A stretch of 64,000 nt of DNA from an uncultured Clostridium sp. Lineage in GTDB: Bacteria > Bacillota > Clostridia > Lachnospirales > Lachnospiraceae. Each line of letters starts with the position of its first letter. Position 1 is the stretch's first letter. The notes below the pieces were generated by a model. That model made no database searches. It had not been told where the DNA came from and saw only the letters and a program-made list of their open reading frames with translations. Positions 10,007 through 22,700 of the stretch are shown here, piece by piece. The position numbers and the translations under genes were made by a program. The stretch covers positions 1 to 64,000 of the forward strand of contig CAMEIH010000006.1 in NCBI GenBank assembly GCA_945917985.1, given 5' to 3'.

Positions 10007-13000
10007 TTATTCTTCTGTTGTTTCCTCTTCTTCAGTTACAGGTTCTTCGATCACTTCTTCATCAACGCTCTCTTCAAGAACGATCTCCTCATCCGGATTT
10101 ACATCCTCATCAAAGTCGATCACATCATCGCCACCGATGGTTCCGGCGAGCTTATCATCTGTGCTGAGCTTCACATTGCGATAACGCTTCATTCCTGTTC
10201 CTGCAGGGATCAGCTTACCGATGATAACATTTTCTTTCAGACCGATCAACGGATCAACCTTACCCTTGATAGCGGCTTCTGTCAGGACCTTGGTGGTCTC
10301 CTGGAAGGAAGCGGCTGACAGGAAGGAGTTGGTTGCAAGAGCAGCCTTGGTAATACCAAGCATTACCTGTTTTCCTTCAGCAGGCTCTTTTCCCTCAGCG
10401 ATCAGCTTCTCATTGATATCTTCATAATCCAGGACATCTACCAGGGTTCCGGGAAGGAAATCGGTATCGCCGTTGTTCTCAATTCTTACCTTCTTCAGCA
10501 TCTGACGAACGATAACTTCGATATGCTTGTCGCTGATATCAACACCCTGCAGACGATATACTCTCTGAACTTCACGGAGCATATAATCCTGTACTGCACG
10601 GATACCTTTGATCTTTAACAGGTCATGAGGATTTACGCTACCTTCTGTCAGTTCATCACCGGCCTCCAGCACTGCGCCGTCCATAACTTTGATTCTGGAT
10701 CCGTAAGGGATCAGATAGGTCTTGGTCTCACCTGTCTCGTTATTGGTGATCACAACTTCACGCTTTTTCTTGGTATCCTTAATGGTTGCCACACCGCCGA
10801 ATTCAGCGATGATTGCAAGTCCCTTGGGCTTTCTTGCTTCAAAAAGCTCCTCTACACGGGGAAGACCCTGTGTGATATCGTCGCCGGCAACACCACCGGT
10901 GTGGAAGGTTCTCATGGTCAGCTGAGTACCGGGTTCACCGATAGACTGTGCTGCAATGATACCTACGGCTTCACCTACCTGTACTGCCTCACCGGTTGCC
11001 ATGTTGGCACCGTAGCACTTCGCACAGATACCGATATGGGAACGGCAGGTAAGAATCGTACGAATCTTAACACTTTCGATCGGCTCTCCCTTTTCGTCTA
11101 CGCCAACGCTTAAAATCTTAGCTGCACGGCTGGGAGTTATCATGTGATTTCTCTTAACGATCACATTGCCGTCTCTGTCTTTAATATCTTCACAGGAATA
11201 TCTTCCTGTAATTCTGTCCTTTAAGCTCTCGATGGTTTCCTTACCATCCATAAATGCCTTAACGGTCATTCCGGGAATGGTTTCGGCACCCTCCATACAG
11301 TCAACCTCACGGATGATCAGATCCTGTGATACATCAACCATACGTCTTGTCAGATATCCGGAGTCAGCGGTTCTAAGAGCGGTATCGGAAAGACCTTTAC
11401 GAGCACCGTGTGCTGACATGAAGTATTCCAGTACGTCCAGACCTTCACGGAAGTTTGACTTGATGGGCAGTTCGATGGTTCTACCTGTTGTATCTGCCAT
11501 CAGACCACGCATACCTGCCAGCTGTTTGATCTGCTGATTGGAACCACGGGCACCGGAGTCAGCCATCATAAAGATGTTGTTGTACTTATCCAGACCTGCA
11601 AGCAGTACATCTGTCAGCTCTTTATCTGTCTCGTTCCATGTTTCTACAACAGCACGATATCTTTCTTCCTCTGTGATAAGACCACGTCTGAAGTTCTGGG
11701 AGATCTTATCTACAGTAGCCTGTGCTTCTGCCAGCATCTGAGGTTTCTGTGCAGGCACGGTCATATCGGAAATGGATACGGTCATAGCTGCTCTTGTGGA
11801 ATATTTATATCCGGTAGCTTTAATCAGATCCAGCACTTCGGCTGTCTTGGAAGCTCCGTGTGTATTGATTACTTTTTCAAGGATCTGCTTTAACTGTTTC
11901 TTTCCTACATGGAAGTCAACCTCAGGAAGAAGGAAATTCTCTTCCTTGCTTCTGTCAACATATCCAAGATCCTGAGGAAGGATCTCGTTGAACAGGAAAC
12001 GTCCCAGTGTGGACTCCACAGTTCCGCTAATTTCTTCACCGGCTGCATTCTTCTTGGTCACTCTTACCTTAATTCTGGAGTGAAGAGTACATACACCGTT
12101 CTCATAAGCCAGAATGGCTTCGTTTACGCTCTTGAAGAACTTGCCCTCACCGATCGCGCCGGGTCTCTCCTGTGTCAGGTAATAAATACCCAGTACCATA
12201 TCCTGGGAAGGAACGGCAACAGGACCACCGTCAGAGGGCTTTAACAGGTTGTTTGGAGATAACAGAAGGAATCTGCACTCTGCCTGTGCCTCAACGGAAA
12301 GGGGAAGGTGTACAGCCATCTGGTCACCATCGAAGTCGGCGTTAAATGCGGTACATACAAGAGGATGCAGCTTAATTGCCTTGCCTTCTACCAGAATCGG
12401 CTCAAATGCCTGAATACCGAGTCTGTGCAGTGTAGGAGCACGGTTCAGCATAACAGGATGCTCTTTGATTACTTCTTCGAGCACATCCCATACCTGGGTA
12501 TCCAGTCTTTCCACTAATTTCTTTGCATTCTTAATGTTCTGTGAAATACCTCTTGATACGAGTTCCTTCATAACAAAAGGCTTGAACAGTTCAATTGCCA
12601 TCTCTTTGGGCAGACCGCACTGATAAATCTTAAGTTCGGGTCCGACCACGATAACGGAACGTCCTGAATAGTCAACACGCTTACCGAGAAGGTTCTGACG
12701 GAAACGTCCTGATTTACCTTTAAGCATATCGGATAAGGATTTCAGCGCTCTGTTTCCGGGTCCTGTTACCGGTCTTCCACGTCTTCCGTTATCGATCAGG
12801 GCATCCACTGCCTCCTGGAGCATTCTCTTTTCATTACGAACGATAATGTCGGGTGCTCCCAGTTCAAGAAGTCTCTTTAAACGGTTATTTCTATTGATGA
12901 TTCTTCTATACAAATCATTTAAGTCTGAAGTTGCAAAACGTCCGCCATCCAGCTGAACCATAGGACGCAGATCCGGAGGAATTACCGGAATGGCATCCAT

Positions 13001-13711
13001 GATCATCCATTCAGGCTGATTGCCTGATTCTCTAAAGGCTTCCACAACCTCAAGTCTCTTGATGATTCTGGCACGTTTCTGACCGCTGGATTCCTTTAAG
13101 CCGGTCTTAAGCTCTGCAGCTTCTTTCTCAAGATCAATGGCCTGCAGCAATTCTTTGATCGCCTCTGCACCCATACCTACACGGAACTTATTGCCCCATG
13201 TTTCTCTTGCATCCTGATATTCCTTTTCGGAGAGAACCTGCTTGTATTCCAGATCTGTTTCTCCTGCATCCAGTACAATATAAGAGGCAAAATACAGAAC
13301 CTTTTCAAGTACTCTGGGTGACAGATCAAGGATAAGTCCCATACGGCTGGGAATTCCCTTGAAATACCATATATGGGATACCGGAGCAGCAAGCTCGATA
13401 TGTCCCATACGTTCTCTACGCACACTGGACTTGGTTACTTCCACACCGCAGCGGTCGCAGACAACGCCTTTATATCTGATCTTCTTATATTTACCGCAAT
13501 GACATTCCCAGTCTTTGCTGGGTCCGAAAATTCTCTCGCAATACAGACCATCCTTTTCAGGCTTTAAGGTTCTGTAGTTGATGGTCTCGGGCTTTGTCAC
13601 TTCGCCTCTTGACCACTCTCTGATTTTTTCAGGTGATGCTAAACCAATCTTGATGGCATCGAATGTCATCGGCTGGTATATTTCCTGTTTTGTTTCTGAC
13701 ATTTTTGGCAC
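10007..13711 (-). CDS. rpoC: RNA polymerase beta' subunit
   Basis: [16 protein letters not shown] catalytic motif; full length. Confidence 0.99.
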   Translation of the reverse strand: MPKMSETKQEIYQPMTFDAIKIGLASPEKIREWSRGEVTKPETINYRTLKPEKDGLYCERIFGPSKDWECHCGKYKKIRYKGVVCDRCGVEVTKSSVRRERMGHIELAAPVSHIWYFKGIPSRMGLILDLSPRVLEKVLYFASYIVLDAGETDLEYKQVLSEKEYQDARETWGNKFRVGMGAEAIKELLQAIDLEKEAAELKTGLKESSGQKRARIIKRLEVVEAFRESGNQPEWMIMDAIPVIPPDLRPMVQLDGGRFATSDLNDLYRRIINRNNRLKRLLELGAPDIIVRNEKRMLQEAVDALIDNGRRGRPVTGPGNRALKSLSDMLKGKSGRFRQNLLGKRVDYSGRSVIVVGPELKIYQCGLPKEMAIELFKPFVMKELVSRGISQNIKNAKKLVERLDTQVWDVLEEVIKEHPVMLNRAPTLHRLGIQAFEPILVEGKAIKLHPLVCTAFNADFDGDQMAVHLPLSVEAQAECRFLLLSPNNLLKPSDGGPVAVPSQDMVLGIYYLTQERPGAIGEGKFFKSVNEAILAYENGVCTLHSRIKVRVTKKNAAGEEISGTVESTLGRFLFNEILPQDLGYVDRSKEENFLLPEVDFHVGKKQLKQILEKVINTHGASKTAEVLDLIKATGYKYSTRAAMTVSISDMTVPAQKPQMLAEAQATVDKISQNFRRGLITEEERYRAVVETWNETDKELTDVLLAGLDKYNNIFMMADSGARGSNQQIKQLAGMRGLMADTTGRTIELPIKSNFREGLDVLEYFMSAHGARKGLSDTALRTADSGYLTRRMVDVSQDLIIREVDCMEGAETIPGMTVKAFMDGKETIESLKDRITGRYSCEDIKDRDGNVIVKRNHMITPSRAAKILSVGVDEKGEPIESVKIRTILTCRSHIGICAKCYGANMATGEAVQVGEAVGIIAAQSIGEPGTQLTMRTFHTGGVAGDDITQGLPRVEELFEARKPKGLAIIAEFGGVATIKDTKKKREVVITNNETGETKTYLIPYGSRIKVMDGAVLEAGDELTEGSVNPHDLLKIKGIRAVQDYMLREVQRVYRLQGVDISDKHIEVIVRQMLKKVRIENNGDTDFLPGTLVDVLDYEDINEKLIAEGKEPAEGKQVMLGITKAALATNSFLSAASFQETTKVLTEAAIKGKVDPLIGLKENVIIGKLIPAGTGMKRYRNVKLSTDDKLAGTIGGDDVIDFDEDVNPDEEIVLEESVDEEVIEEPVTEEEETTEE

Positions 13712-13755
13712 TCCTTCCAGATAAATACTGATTTGGTAACTCGAAACAGCAAAGA

Positions 13756-16700
13756 TTACTCCTCATCTTCGTAAGAATCTGCCGACAGATCATCTTCAAA
13801 ATCGCCGTCAAACTCTTCGTCTGCATCGTCATCTTCCGTGTTTACAAGCTCGCCGCTCTCTTCGTCAAATTCCTGCTGCTGATAACCCATGGAGGACAAA
13901 GAACTCTTTTCGTAATTATAGTTCTTGTTGTCACCTTCGATCTCATAACGGTAATCAGTATCGCCGTAGTCGATGTTCTCGGTAATCTCAACCTCCGTAT
14001 TATCCTCACGAAGTACTCTTACATCCAGACCAAGGGACTGTAATTCTTTTAACAGAACCTTGAAGGATTCAGGAATACCGGGTGCAGGTATATTATCACC
14101 TTTAATGATAGCTTCATAAGTCTTCACACGTCCTACCACATCATCGGACTTCACTGTCAGGATTTCCTGCAGTGTATAGGATGCACCATATGCTTCCAGC
14201 GCCCAAACTTCCATTTCACCGAAACGCTGTCCGCCGAACTGTGCCTTACCACCCAGAGGCTGCTGTGTAACCAGCGAGTAAGGACCTGTGGAACGTGCAT
14301 GGATCTTATCATCTACCAGATGGTGGAGTTTCAGGTAATGCATGTGGCCGATGGTTACCGGGCTGTCAAAATATTCGCCGGTTCTACCGTCACGCAGTCT
14401 TACCTTACCATCTCTGGAAATAGGAACGCCCTTCCAAAGCTCTCTGTGGTCTCTGTTGTCCGACAGATACTGCAGAACTTCGGGAAGCAGTTCATCTTTA
14501 TGCTTTGCTTCAAATTCTTCCCAGCTCAAATTTACATAGTCATTGGCAAGATCCAGGGTATCCATGATATCTATTTCGTTAGCACCGTCAAATACCGGTG
14601 TTGCCACGTTAAAGCCAAGAGCCTTTGCAGCCAGAGATAAATGGATTTCCAATACCTGTCCGATATTCATACGGGAAGGCACACCCAGCGGATTCAGCAC
14701 AATATCAAGGGGACGTCCGTTGGGAAGATAAGGCATATCTTCTACCGGAAGCACACGGGAAACAACACCCTTGTTACCGTGACGACCAGCCATCTTGTCA
14801 CCTACGGAAATCTTTCTCTTCTGCGCAATGTAGATACGCACTGCCTGATTGACTCCGGGTGATAATTCGTCACCGTTCTCTCTTGTAAATACCTTGGCAT
14901 CCACTACGATACCATATTCACCGTGAGGTACCTTTAAGGAGGTATCTCTCACTTCTCTTGCCTTTTCACCGAAGATTGCTCTAAGAAGTCTCTCTTCCGC
15001 TGTCAGCTCTGTTTCTCCCTTGGGAGTCACCTTGCCGACAAGGATATCACCTGCACGAACCTCGGCACCGATACGAATGATACCTCTCTCATCCAGATCT
15101 TTCAGCGCATCATCGCCCACGCCGGGAACATCTCTTGTGATCTCTTCCGGTCCCAGCTTGGTGTCACGTGCTTCTGCTTCATATTCTTCAATGTGCACGG
15201 ATGTATAGACATCGTCCTGCACGAGTCTTTCACTCAAAAGAACAGCATCCTCGTAATTGTAACCTTCCCAGGTCATAAATCCGATCAGAGGATTCTTTCC
15301 AAGTGCCAGTTCTCCCATGGAAGTGGAAGGACCGTCTGCAATTACCTGACCTGCCTGTACACGGTCACCCTTGAATACAATGGGCTTCTGATTATAACAG
15401 TTGGACTGGTTGCTTCTTGCAAACTTGGTCAGATGATATTCTGCCTTCTCACCGTCATCATAGGTAACCTTGATCAGGTTGGAAGACACATAATCTACAG
15501 TACCCTGTTTCTTGGCAACAACGCAGACACCTGAGTCAACTGCTGTCTTAGGTTCCATACCGGTACCTACAACAGGCGCTTCTGTTGTCAGAAGAGGCAC
15601 AGCCTGACGCTGCATGTTGGAACCCATCAGCGCACGGTTTGCATCATCGTTTTCCAGGAAAGGAATGAGGGCTGTCGCTACGGAGAACACCATTTTAGGT
15701 GATACATCCATATAGTCAAACATGGTCTTGGGATACTCAGAGGTTTCCTCTCTGTAACGGCCGGATACGGTATTCTTCACGAAATGACCTTCCGCATCCA
15801 GAAGCTCGTTTGCCTGCGCTACATGGTAATTATCCTCTTCATCCGCTGTCATATATTCTACTTCATCTGTAACACGGGGATTCATGGGATCCGACTTATC
15901 GATCTTACGATAAGGAGCTTCCACGAAACCATATTCATTAATTCTCGCATAAGATGCAAGAGAGTTGATCAGACCGATGTTAGGACCTTCGGGTGTCTCG
16001 ATAGGACACATTCTTCCGTAATGGGAGTAGTGAACATCTCGAACCTCGAATCCGGCACGGTCTCTTGACAAACCACCGGGACCCAGTGCGGAGAGACGTC
16101 TCTTGTGCGTCAGCTCACCAAGAGGATTGTTCTGATCCATGAACTGAGACAACTGGGAAGATCCGAAGAATTCCTTCACTGCTGCCTGCACCGGCTTGAT
16201 ATTGATAAGTACCTGGGGAGAAACCTCCTCAGCATCATGGGTTGTCATTCTTTCACGAACCACCCTCTCCATTCTGGAAAGACCGATTCTGTACTGATTC
16301 TGTAACAATTCACCTACGGCTCTGATACGTCTGTTACCAAGATGATCGATATCGTCATCATTTCCGATACCATATTCCAGATGAATATTATAGTTGATGG
16401 ATGCGATGATATCTTCCTTTGTGATATGCTTGGGAATCAGTTCATGTACATTCTTCTTGATTGCCTCTGCCAGAGCTTCGGGATCCTCACCGAATTCCTC
16501 AATGATCTGAGCAAGAACCGGATAATATACATGCTCGGTAATGCCAAGTTCCTTGGGATCACATTCCACAAAGCTTGTAATGTCGACCATCATATTGGAA
16601 AGAACCTTAACGTTCTTTTCTTCGGTCTGGATATATACATAAGGAACTGCCGCATTCTGAATCTTGTCAGCCAAATCTCTGGATACCTTTGTTCCTGCCT

Positions 16701-17625
16701 CTGCAAGAATCTCACCGGTAAAAGGATCCACCACATCCTCTGCAAGGATATGATTTCTGATTCTGTTTCTGAATGCCAGTTTTTTGTTGAATTTATATCT
16801 GCCTACCTTTGCCAGATCATATCTTCTGGGGTCGAAGAACATTGCATTGATCAGGCTTTCTGCGCTTTCAACACTTAAAGGTTCACCGGGACGGATTTTT
16901 TTGTATAACTCTAAAAGACCATCCTGATAGTTTTCAGAAACGTCTTTGGAAAAGCTGGCTTCAATTTTAGGTTCATCGCCAAACAGCTCTCTGATCTCAT
17001 CATTGGTGCCAACGCCGAGTGCTCTGATCAGTACCGTAATAGGAACCTTTCTGGTTCTGTCCACACGTACATAGAAGATATCGTTGGAGTCTGTCTCGTA
17101 CTCCAGCCATGCACCACGATTAGGGATAACAGTTGATGAGAACAGTCTCTTACCGATCTTATCATGTCCGATGGCATAATAAATACCAGGAGATCTGACA
17201 AGCTGGCTGACAATAACACGCTCTGCACCGTTGATCACGAATGTGCCTGTTTCTGTCATGATAGGAAGATCTCCCATGAAAATTTCATGTTCACTGATTT
17301 CTTCCTTTTCCTTATTATAGAGACGAACTTTCACCTTGAGAGGAGCAGCATAAGTAGCATCTCTCTCCTTACACTTCTCAATAGAATACTTTACGTCGTC
17401 CTCACACAGTTCGAAGTCAACAAACTCAAGACTTAAATGTCCGCTGTAATCTTCGATCGGAGAGATATCCTCAAAAACTTCCTTCAGACCCTCGTTCAAA
17501 AACCACTGATAGGAATCCTTTTGAACTTCAATGAGGTTTGGCATCTCCAAAACTTCTTCCTGCCGTGAGTAACTCATACGTATGTTCTTGCCAGAGGCAA
17601 TAGGACGTATTCTGTTCTTTTCCAT
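13756..17625 (-). CDS. rpoB: RNA polymerase beta subunit (start likely [12 protein letters not shown]; the listed ORF is over-extended)
   Basis: Canonical beta motifs ([46 protein letters not shown]); GGGGTG ribosome-binding site. Confidence 0.98.
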   Translation of the reverse strand: MEKNRIRPIASGKNIRMSYSRQEEVLEMPNLIEVQKDSYQWFLNEGLKEVFEDISPIEDYSGHLSLEFVDFELCEDDVKYSIEKCKERDATYAAPLKVKVRLYNKEKEEISEHEIFMGDLPIMTETGTFVINGAERVIVSQLVRSPGIYYAIGHDKIGKRLFSSTVIPNRGAWLEYETDSNDIFYVRVDRTRKVPITVLIRALGVGTNDEIRELFGDEPKIEASFSKDVSENYQDGLLELYKKIRPGEPLSVESAESLINAMFFDPRRYDLAKVGRYKFNKKLAFRNRIRNHILAEDVVDPFTGEILAEAGTKVSRDLADKIQNAAVPYVYIQTEEKNVKVLSNMMVDITSFVECDPKELGITEHVYYPVLAQIIEEFGEDPEALAEAIKKNVHELIPKHITKEDIIASINYNIHLEYGIGNDDDIDHLGNRRIRAVGELLQNQYRIGLSRMERVVRERMTTHDAEEVSPQVLINIKPVQAAVKEFFGSSQLSQFMDQNNPLGELTHKRRLSALGPGGLSRDRAGFEVRDVHYSHYGRMCPIETPEGPNIGLINSLASYARINEYGFVEAPYRKIDKSDPMNPRVTDEVEYMTADEEDNYHVAQANELLDAEGHFVKNTVSGRYREETSEYPKTMFDYMDVSPKMVFSVATALIPFLENDDANRALMGSNMQRQAVPLLTTEAPVVGTGMEPKTAVDSGVCVVAKKQGTVDYVSSNLIKVTYDDGEKAEYHLTKFARSNQSNCYNQKPIVFKGDRVQAGQVIADGPSTSMGELALGKNPLIGFMTWEGYNYEDAVLLSERLVQDDVYTSVHIEEYEAEARDTKLGPEEITRDVPGVGDDALKDLDERGIIRIGAEVRAGDILVGKVTPKGETELTAEERLLRAIFGEKAREVRDTSLKVPHGEYGIVVDAKVFTRENGDELSPGVNQAVRIYIAQKRKISVGDKMAGRHGNKGVVSRVLPVEDMPYLPNGRPLDIVLNPLGVPSRMNIGQVLEIHLSLAAKALGFNVATPVFDGANEIDIMDTLDLANDYVNLSWEEFEAKHKDELLPEVLQYLSDNRDHRELWKGVPISRDGKVRLRDGRTGEYFDSPVTIGHMHYLKLHHLVDDKIHARSTGPYSLVTQQPLGGKAQFGGQRFGEMEVWALEAYGASYTLQEILTVKSDDVVGRVKTYEAIIKGDNIPAPGIPESFKVLLKELQSLGLDVRVLREDNTEVEITENIDYGDTDYRYEIEGDNKNYNYEKSSLSSMGYQQQEFDEESGELVNTEDDDADEEFDGDFEDDLSADSYEDEE

Positions 17626-17777
17626 TGACATTTCACCCCGTTCTTTATGATTTATGAAGCTTTTTCTGCTTTCAAATATGCATACCACACCACAATAGTG
17701 CACTATCCATATTACTACAAACTGGAAATAGAGTCAACAAGAATTTTTGGTTTTGTATAAAAAATTTTACACAAAAA

Positions 17778-17808
17778 GACCCGATTCCATATGATGTGGA
17801 ACCGGGTC
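17778..17808 (-). terminator. Intrinsic terminator downstream of rplL
   Basis: GACCCGGTTCCACATCATATGGAATCGGGTC followed by TTTTT on the minus strand. Confidence 0.8.
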
Positions 17809-17837
17809 CGGTATCGCGTTTTTCTTCTGAAAGATGA

Positions 17838-18230
17838 TTACTTAAGAGTAACCTTAGCGCCTTCAGCTTCCAGCTTAGCCTTGATGTCGTCAGCTTCTTC
17901 CTTGGAAGCGCCTTCCTTTAACATCTTAGGAGCTGCGTCAACTAAATCCTTAGCTTCCTTTAAGCCAAGGCCTGTAGCTTCACGAACAACCTTGATAACC
18001 TTAACCTTGTTAGGACCTACTTCTGTAAGTTCTACGTCGAACTCTGTCTTCTCTTCTGCTGCTGCAGCGCCATCAGCAGCTGCTGCTGCAACTACAACGC
18101 CTGCTGCTGCAGATACGCCGAATTCTTCTTCACATGCTTTTACTAAATCATTTAACTCTAATACTGTTAACTCTTTGATAGCGTCGATTAATTCCTGTGT
18201 GGATAACTTTGCCATTTTATTTTCCTCCAT
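17838..18230 (-). CDS. rplL: Ribosomal protein L7/L12
   Basis: [36 protein letters not shown]...; standard L7/L12. Confidence 0.99.
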   Translation of the reverse strand: MEENKMAKLSTQELIDAIKELTVLELNDLVKACEEEFGVSAAAGVVVAAAAADGAAAAEEKTEFDVELTEVGPNKVKVIKVVREATGLGLKEAKDLVDAAPKMLKEGASKEEADDIKAKLEAEGAKVTLK

Positions 18231-18280
18231 TTAAATTATTTGAGTGGATTCCGGACTATCCGGAAATGTTTCATTGTTAC

Positions 18281-18898
18281 TTATTCTGCAGGTGTCTCTG
18301 CAGGAGCTTCCTCTGCAGGCGCTTCAGCTGCGGGAGCTTCCTCTGCGGGTGCCTCAGCTACAGGTGCTTCCTGCGCAGCTGCTTCTTCCTTGGCAGGTGC
18401 TTCACATTCGGATGCGCCGCCTTTTTCTGCCAGCTGATTCATAACACGTGCAAAGTTGGTGATAGGAGACTGAATGCTGCCAAGCAACTTGGACAGTAAT
18501 TCTTCTCTTGAAGGGATCTTTGCGATTTCGCCGATACCCTTTGCATCATATGCGATGCCTTCAACTACACCGCCCTTGATTTCAAGTTTGTCTGCTTCCT
18601 TTGCAAACTTGCAAAGTACTCTTGCAGGAGCTGTTGCATCTTCAGTTGAGATCGCTACTGCACTGGGTCCTTCAAGATAAGGAGCAAGTGCCTCGAAATC
18701 TGTTCCCTTGAATGCAAAGTTCATCATAGTGTTCTTGTAAACCTTGTAAGTGATTCCTGCTTCACGAAGCTGCTTACGAAGTCTTGTATCCTGTTCTACT
18801 GTAAGTCCACGATAGTCAACAAGTACGACAGACTGGGCATCTTTGATCTGAGCGGAAATCTCTTCCACGATGGGCTGTTTCAATTCAACCTTAGCCAT
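18281..18898 (-). CDS. rplJ: Ribosomal protein L10 with a low-complexity A/P/E-rich C-terminal tail
   Basis: MAKVELKQPIVEEISAQIKDAQSVVLVDYRGLTVEQDTRLRKQLREAG; tail EAPVAEAPAEEAPAAEAPAEEAPAETPAE. Confidence 0.98.
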   Translation of the reverse strand: MAKVELKQPIVEEISAQIKDAQSVVLVDYRGLTVEQDTRLRKQLREAGITYKVYKNTMMNFAFKGTDFEALAPYLEGPSAVAISTEDATAPARVLCKFAKEADKLEIKGGVVEGIAYDAKGIGEIAKIPSREELLSKLLGSIQSPITNFARVMNQLAEKGGASECEAPAKEEAAAQEAPVAEAPAEEAPAAEAPAEEAPAETPAE

Positions 18899-18934
18899 TT
18901 CTTTACCTCCTTCTAGATTTCTTGCCGAAAGGAG

Positions 18935-19072
18935 CTTTTCTTATTAAAAAGAAATCCTCCCGAAAGACGGAAGGATAGAATCTACTTTAATAAACTCATT
19001 TCCTCGGTAGGCGATACGCTTACGCCGCGGAGTTTAACCTCCAGGCACCTACTGTCTTCGGCACGGTTATCA
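18935..19072 (-). ncRNA. Ribosomal protein L10 leader (cis-regulatory RNA)
   Basis: Minus strand GTGCCGAAGACAGTAGGTGCCTGGAGGTTAAACTCCGCGG...CGCCTACCGAGG directly upstream of rplJ; typical L10-leader sequence. Confidence 0.85.
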
Positions 19073-19120
19073 TAACCTCAATTACCATATCATATAGAAA
19101 TTATACTGTCAATGACTTTT

Positions 19121-20416
19121 TCAATTTTTCGTGATAAATCCATCGCCATCAATCGTAATTCCATAGGAAATGCTGTTCAGTTCCGCCAGAATCCTTTCCT
19201 TATCGCTTCCATAAGCAAGATCCGTACGGCAGTCTGACTGAATTGCCGGAACGAACTGCAGGCTTTCGATACCGTCCTTCGAAATATCCACCTTTACCAT
19301 TCCGGTATCCAGCGTCTTTGAATTGAACCAGAAATTTCCCAGGCTGTAAAAGACCGGTACATCCCCGTAATACTGAATGCCCTGAAGGCAGTGAGGGTGA
19401 TCCCCAATAATCAGATCTGCTCCCGCCTGCGCAAGTCCTTCTGCCTGCGCCAGCTGTGCCCAGTCCGGTTCTGCCACATTCTCCGTTCCCCAATGAATAT
19501 AAACAATCACAAAATCACTGTTTTCTTCTGCGGCAGCTACCACTCCATAAAGCTTCTCAGGATTCCAGCACCGGAACACGCCGGGACTGTTCTCTCCTGC
19601 CTCTTTTGTGTCCGGATTGTCCAGACGCTCTATCTGAGTAGCAGACACTATGGCCACCTTCACGTCACCGGAAATAAAATACACAGGTGCAGCAGCTTCC
19701 TCCAGATTTCTGCCTGCTCCAACATAAGGCATTTCCGCCTGCTCCAAAGTATCCAGTGTATCCAAGAGTCCCGTTTCTCCGAAATCATAGACATGGTTAT
19801 TGGCAAGAGAAACGATATCCACTCCCATATCGTTCAGATAACTTACCATGGAAGTATCCGCCCGAAAGGTATAGGTCTTGCCCTCGGTGGGCGTTCCTCT
19901 GTTCGTATAAGAAAACTCATTGTTCACCATCATGATATCCACATCATGCATCTGTGCAAGAAGCGGTTCCGAAATGCCGTTTTCTATAGAAACTCCACGC
20001 CGAAGAAGATTTGCCATCATGGCATATTCATCATCAAAAAGAATATCCCCGGCAAAGCCAAAGCTTATAACCCCTTCTTTTTTACCCTGTTTTTCATAGA
20101 TGCGGTTTGCTTTCATATATTCCGGATCAGAAAGGATATCGTCGTATTTTCCCCCGGCAGTGCCATTTCCTTCTTCCGCTGTTTCTTCCGGGATTGATTC
20201 CCACAGTGCATCCAGCACATGTTCTTCTTTCTGCTCTGTTTCCTCCCGGTTTTCTTCTCCGCTCATTGTCACAGTATCTTCAGAATGTTTCATGTACAAA
20301 AGCATGGCTGACACACCTGCCACCACCACAATTGCAAAAGTTGTCAGGAAGATCAATATAGGGGAACGGGCAATGCCGTGATTCAGTTGTTGCCTTATTA
20401 ATGTTCTTTTTTCCAT
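19121..20416 (-). CDS. CapA-family (poly-gamma-glutamate synthesis-type) membrane-anchored metallophosphatase-like protein
   Basis: N-terminal TM; FGFAGDILFDDEY...VNNEFSYTNRGTPTEGKTYTFRA...SLANNHVYDFGETGLLDTL...GDHPHCLQGIQYYGDVPVFYSLGNFWF. Confidence 0.9.
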   Translation of the reverse strand: MEKRTLIRQQLNHGIARSPILIFLTTFAIVVVAGVSAMLLYMKHSEDTVTMSGEENREETEQKEEHVLDALWESIPEETAEEGNGTAGGKYDDILSDPEYMKANRIYEKQGKKEGVISFGFAGDILFDDEYAMMANLLRRGVSIENGISEPLLAQMHDVDIMMVNNEFSYTNRGTPTEGKTYTFRADTSMVSYLNDMGVDIVSLANNHVYDFGETGLLDTLDTLEQAEMPYVGAGRNLEEAAAPVYFISGDVKVAIVSATQIERLDNPDTKEAGENSPGVFRCWNPEKLYGVVAAAEENSDFVIVYIHWGTENVAEPDWAQLAQAEGLAQAGADLIIGDHPHCLQGIQYYGDVPVFYSLGNFWFNSKTLDTGMVKVDISKDGIESLQFVPAIQSDCRTDLAYGSDKERILAELNSISYGITIDGDGFITKN

Positions 20417-20504
20417 ATATCTACCATACCATATTTCCCGTTATAAAGCATCATCTATTTGTCCGTCAGAAATCGCGTCAAAGGCCGTATCCTTTGTAAA
20501 AAAC

Positions 20505-20537
20505 AAAGCCGCTTTCACAGTCTGTGAAAACGGCTTT
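20505..20537 (-). terminator. Intrinsic terminator downstream of rplA
   Basis: AAAGCCGTTTTCACAGACTGTGAAAGCGGCTTT followed by GTTTTTT. Confidence 0.85.
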
Positions 20538-20558
20538 TGTATCTTAGTCCGGTTTAGA

Positions 20559-21248
20559 TTAGAATTTAGCTACGCTTACCTTAACGCCGGGGCCCATTGT
20601 AGAGGTAATGGTAATGCTCTTTAAATACTGGCCCTTTAATGCTGAAGGTCTTGCTTTTACAATTGCTTCCATCAGAGCATTGAAGTTCTCCTGAAGCTTT
20701 TCTTCTGTAAAGGAAGCCTTTCCGATCGGAACATGGATGATGTTTGCCTTGTCAAGTCTGTACTCGATCTTACCGGCTTTGATATCGTTGATAGCCTTGG
20801 TCACATCCATGGTAACTGTACCGGCCTTAGGGTTAGGCATTAAGCCCTTAGGTCCCAAAACCTTACCGAGACGTCCTACAACACCCATCATATCAGGTGT
20901 AGCTACAACTACATCAAAATCAAGCCATCCATCGTTCTGGATCTTGGGGATCAGCTCTTCGCCGCCTACGTAGTCAGCGCCTGCTGCCTCTGCTTCGTTT
21001 ACCTTATCGCCTTTAGCAAATACTAAAACCTTAACAGTTTTACCGGTTCCGTTGGGAAGTACAACGGCTCCACGAATCTGCTGCTCTGCATGACGTCCAT
21101 CACAGCCTGTTCTGATATGAACTTCGATGGTCTCATCAAATTTAGCTACTGCTGTTTTCTTTGCTAATGCCACTGCTTCTGCGGGTTCATATGCTACTGC
21201 ACGATCTACCTGCTTTGCAGCTTCGATATATTTCTTTCCATGTTTCAT
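20559..21248 (-). CDS. rplA: Ribosomal protein L1
   Basis: [46 protein letters not shown]...; standard L1. Confidence 0.99.
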   Translation of the reverse strand: MKHGKKYIEAAKQVDRAVAYEPAEAVALAKKTAVAKFDETIEVHIRTGCDGRHAEQQIRGAVVLPNGTGKTVKVLVFAKGDKVNEAEAAGADYVGGEELIPKIQNDGWLDFDVVVATPDMMGVVGRLGKVLGPKGLMPNPKAGTVTMDVTKAINDIKAGKIEYRLDKANIIHVPIGKASFTEEKLQENFNALMEAIVKARPSALKGQYLKSITITSTMGPGVKVSVAKF

Positions 21249-21310
21249 TATTAATTCCTCCTATGGTTCAAACGACACGGTCTCATGTCTCCCACTCTAC
21301 AAATTTGTTA

Positions 21311-21736
21311 TTAGTCTTCTACTGTGATACCCATACTTCTTGCTGTACCGGCGATCATGCTCATTGCTGCTTCAACGCTGGCTGCGTTCAGATCAGGCAT
21401 TTTCATTTCAGCGATTTCCTGAAGCTTAGCCTTGGAAATTGTTGCAACCTTAGTCTTGTTAGGTGTTGCGGAACCTGATTTGATGTTGCAAGCTTTCTTA
21501 AGAAGTACTGCAGCAGGGGGAGTTTTCGTAACAAAACTGAAGCTTCTGTCCGCATATACTGTAATAACAACCGGGATGATCACATCACCCTTGTCAGCTG
21601 TTCTTGCGTTAAACTGCTTTGTAAACTCAACAATATTAACGCCGTGCTGTCCAAGTGCAGGACCAACCGGGGGAGCTGGTGTAGCTTTACCAGCAGGGAT
21701 CTGTAACTTAATGTATCCTTCTACTTTCTTTGCCAT
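21311..21736 (-). CDS. rplK: Ribosomal protein L11 (the listed ORF is over-extended)
   Basis: [44 protein letters not shown]. Confidence 0.98.
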   Translation of the reverse strand: MAKKVEGYIKLQIPAGKATPAPPVGPALGQHGVNIVEFTKQFNARTADKGDVIIPVVITVYADRSFSFVTKTPPAAVLLKKACNIKSGSATPNKTKVATISKAKLQEIAEMKMPDLNAASVEAAMSMIAGTARSMGITVED

Positions 21737-21754
21737 TGTGGCACCTCCTATAAT

Positions 21755-21905
21755 AATGCAATAAATGCATTGTGGTATGGCGCATCCTTCCGACCGGCCC
21801 AAAGGGCTTTACAGGTGTTCCTGTCAAATCGGCTCTCTGCTCCCACGGTCCATGGAACCCAAATTCCACAGACATTTTTAGTTCCTCTATATTTATAAAG
21901 AAGTT
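21755..21905 (-). ncRNA. Candidate structured leader of the rplKA mRNA (L1/L11-type autoregulatory leader)
   Basis: Long 5' region with outer TGTGG...CCACA complementarity and internal stems ACAGGAACACCTGT and GCCCTTTGGGC, directly upstream of rplK. Confidence 0.45.
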
Positions 21906-21928
21906 TCCGTCTTATATAAATATCATAC

Positions 21929-22447
21929 TTATGACATCTCTCTATCTTCTGCAAAGCTTATCTCCACAGGTGTCTCCCTGCCGAAGAGCTCTACATTGAT
22001 AGTCGCTGTCTGTTTGCCAAAGTCCATACGCTGTACAACACCGACAGTATCCTTCCAGACTCCGGCCACAACTGCAATGGTATCACCCTCTGCAAAATCA
22101 ACAGAAATGTTCTCGGTCTTAATTCCGAGAGGCTTCATCTCCGCTTCCGTAAGCGGAACAGGTTTGCTTCCGGGACCTACGAATCCTGTCACACCTCTGG
22201 TATTGCGAACCACATACCAGGTGTCATCATTCATCACCATATTAATCAGTACATAACCGGGAAACATCTTCTTCTGGACTGTCTTCTTTGTGCCGTTCTT
22301 TACTTCCACCACATCTTCCATGGGCACGCGCACTTCCAGGATTTCTTCCTCAAGATGTCTGTTCTCGATGGTTTTCTCAATATTGGCTTTGACTTTATTT
22401 TCATACCCTGAATAGGTATGTACTACATACCAGTTTGCTTCTGCCAT
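21929..22447 (-). CDS. nusG: Transcription termination/antitermination protein NusG
   Basis: MAEANWYVVHTYSGYENKVKANIEKTIENR...FPGYVLINMVMNDDTWYVVRNTRGVTGFVGPGSKPVPL. Confidence 0.98.
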   Translation of the reverse strand: MAEANWYVVHTYSGYENKVKANIEKTIENRHLEEEILEVRVPMEDVVEVKNGTKKTVQKKMFPGYVLINMVMNDDTWYVVRNTRGVTGFVGPGSKPVPLTEAEMKPLGIKTENISVDFAEGDTIAVVAGVWKDTVGVVQRMDFGKQTATINVELFGRETPVEISFAEDREMS

Positions 22448-22462
22448 ATTATCACCCTCACT

Positions 22463-22672
22463 CTACAGACCTGTCAGGAAATCCACGCCGTACTGTATTA
22501 CGAAATCCAGTATGGCAATGATAACGCCAAGCAAAACAGAGATGCAGACAACTGCTACGGACTGCTTCAAAACATCGTTTTTTTCAGGCCATATGATTTT
22601 CTTGTACTCAGCCTTCAAGCCTTTAAAGAAGCTGGGTTTAGATGCCTTTTCTTTCTTAACGGAATCTGCCAT
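22463..22672 (-). CDS. secE: Preprotein translocase subunit SecE
   Basis: FFKGLKAEYKKIIWPEKNDVLKQSVAVVCISVLLGVIIAILDFVIQYGVDFL. Confidence 0.95.
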   Translation of the reverse strand: MADSVKKEKASKPSFFKGLKAEYKKIIWPEKNDVLKQSVAVVCISVLLGVIIAILDFVIQYGVDFLTGL

Positions 22673-22700
22673 CTTTAACTCCTTTCGATTGCCCGAACGA

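Noticed and set aside
11019-11040. ACCGATAT inside rpoC on the plus strand as a sigma-28 promoter
   Set aside because: No TAAA at the right distance, and it is inside a conserved coding region.
10221-17436. Many plus-strand ORFs antisense to rpoC and rpoB
   Set aside because: They lie opposite highly conserved genes, lack ribosome-binding sites and recognisable domains; expected codon-bias shadows.
18281-18440. A/P/E repeat tail of L10 as an unusual repeat element
   Set aside because: Low-complexity alanine/glutamate-rich extensions on ribosomal proteins occur in other bacteria; it is in frame and ends at a normal stop.
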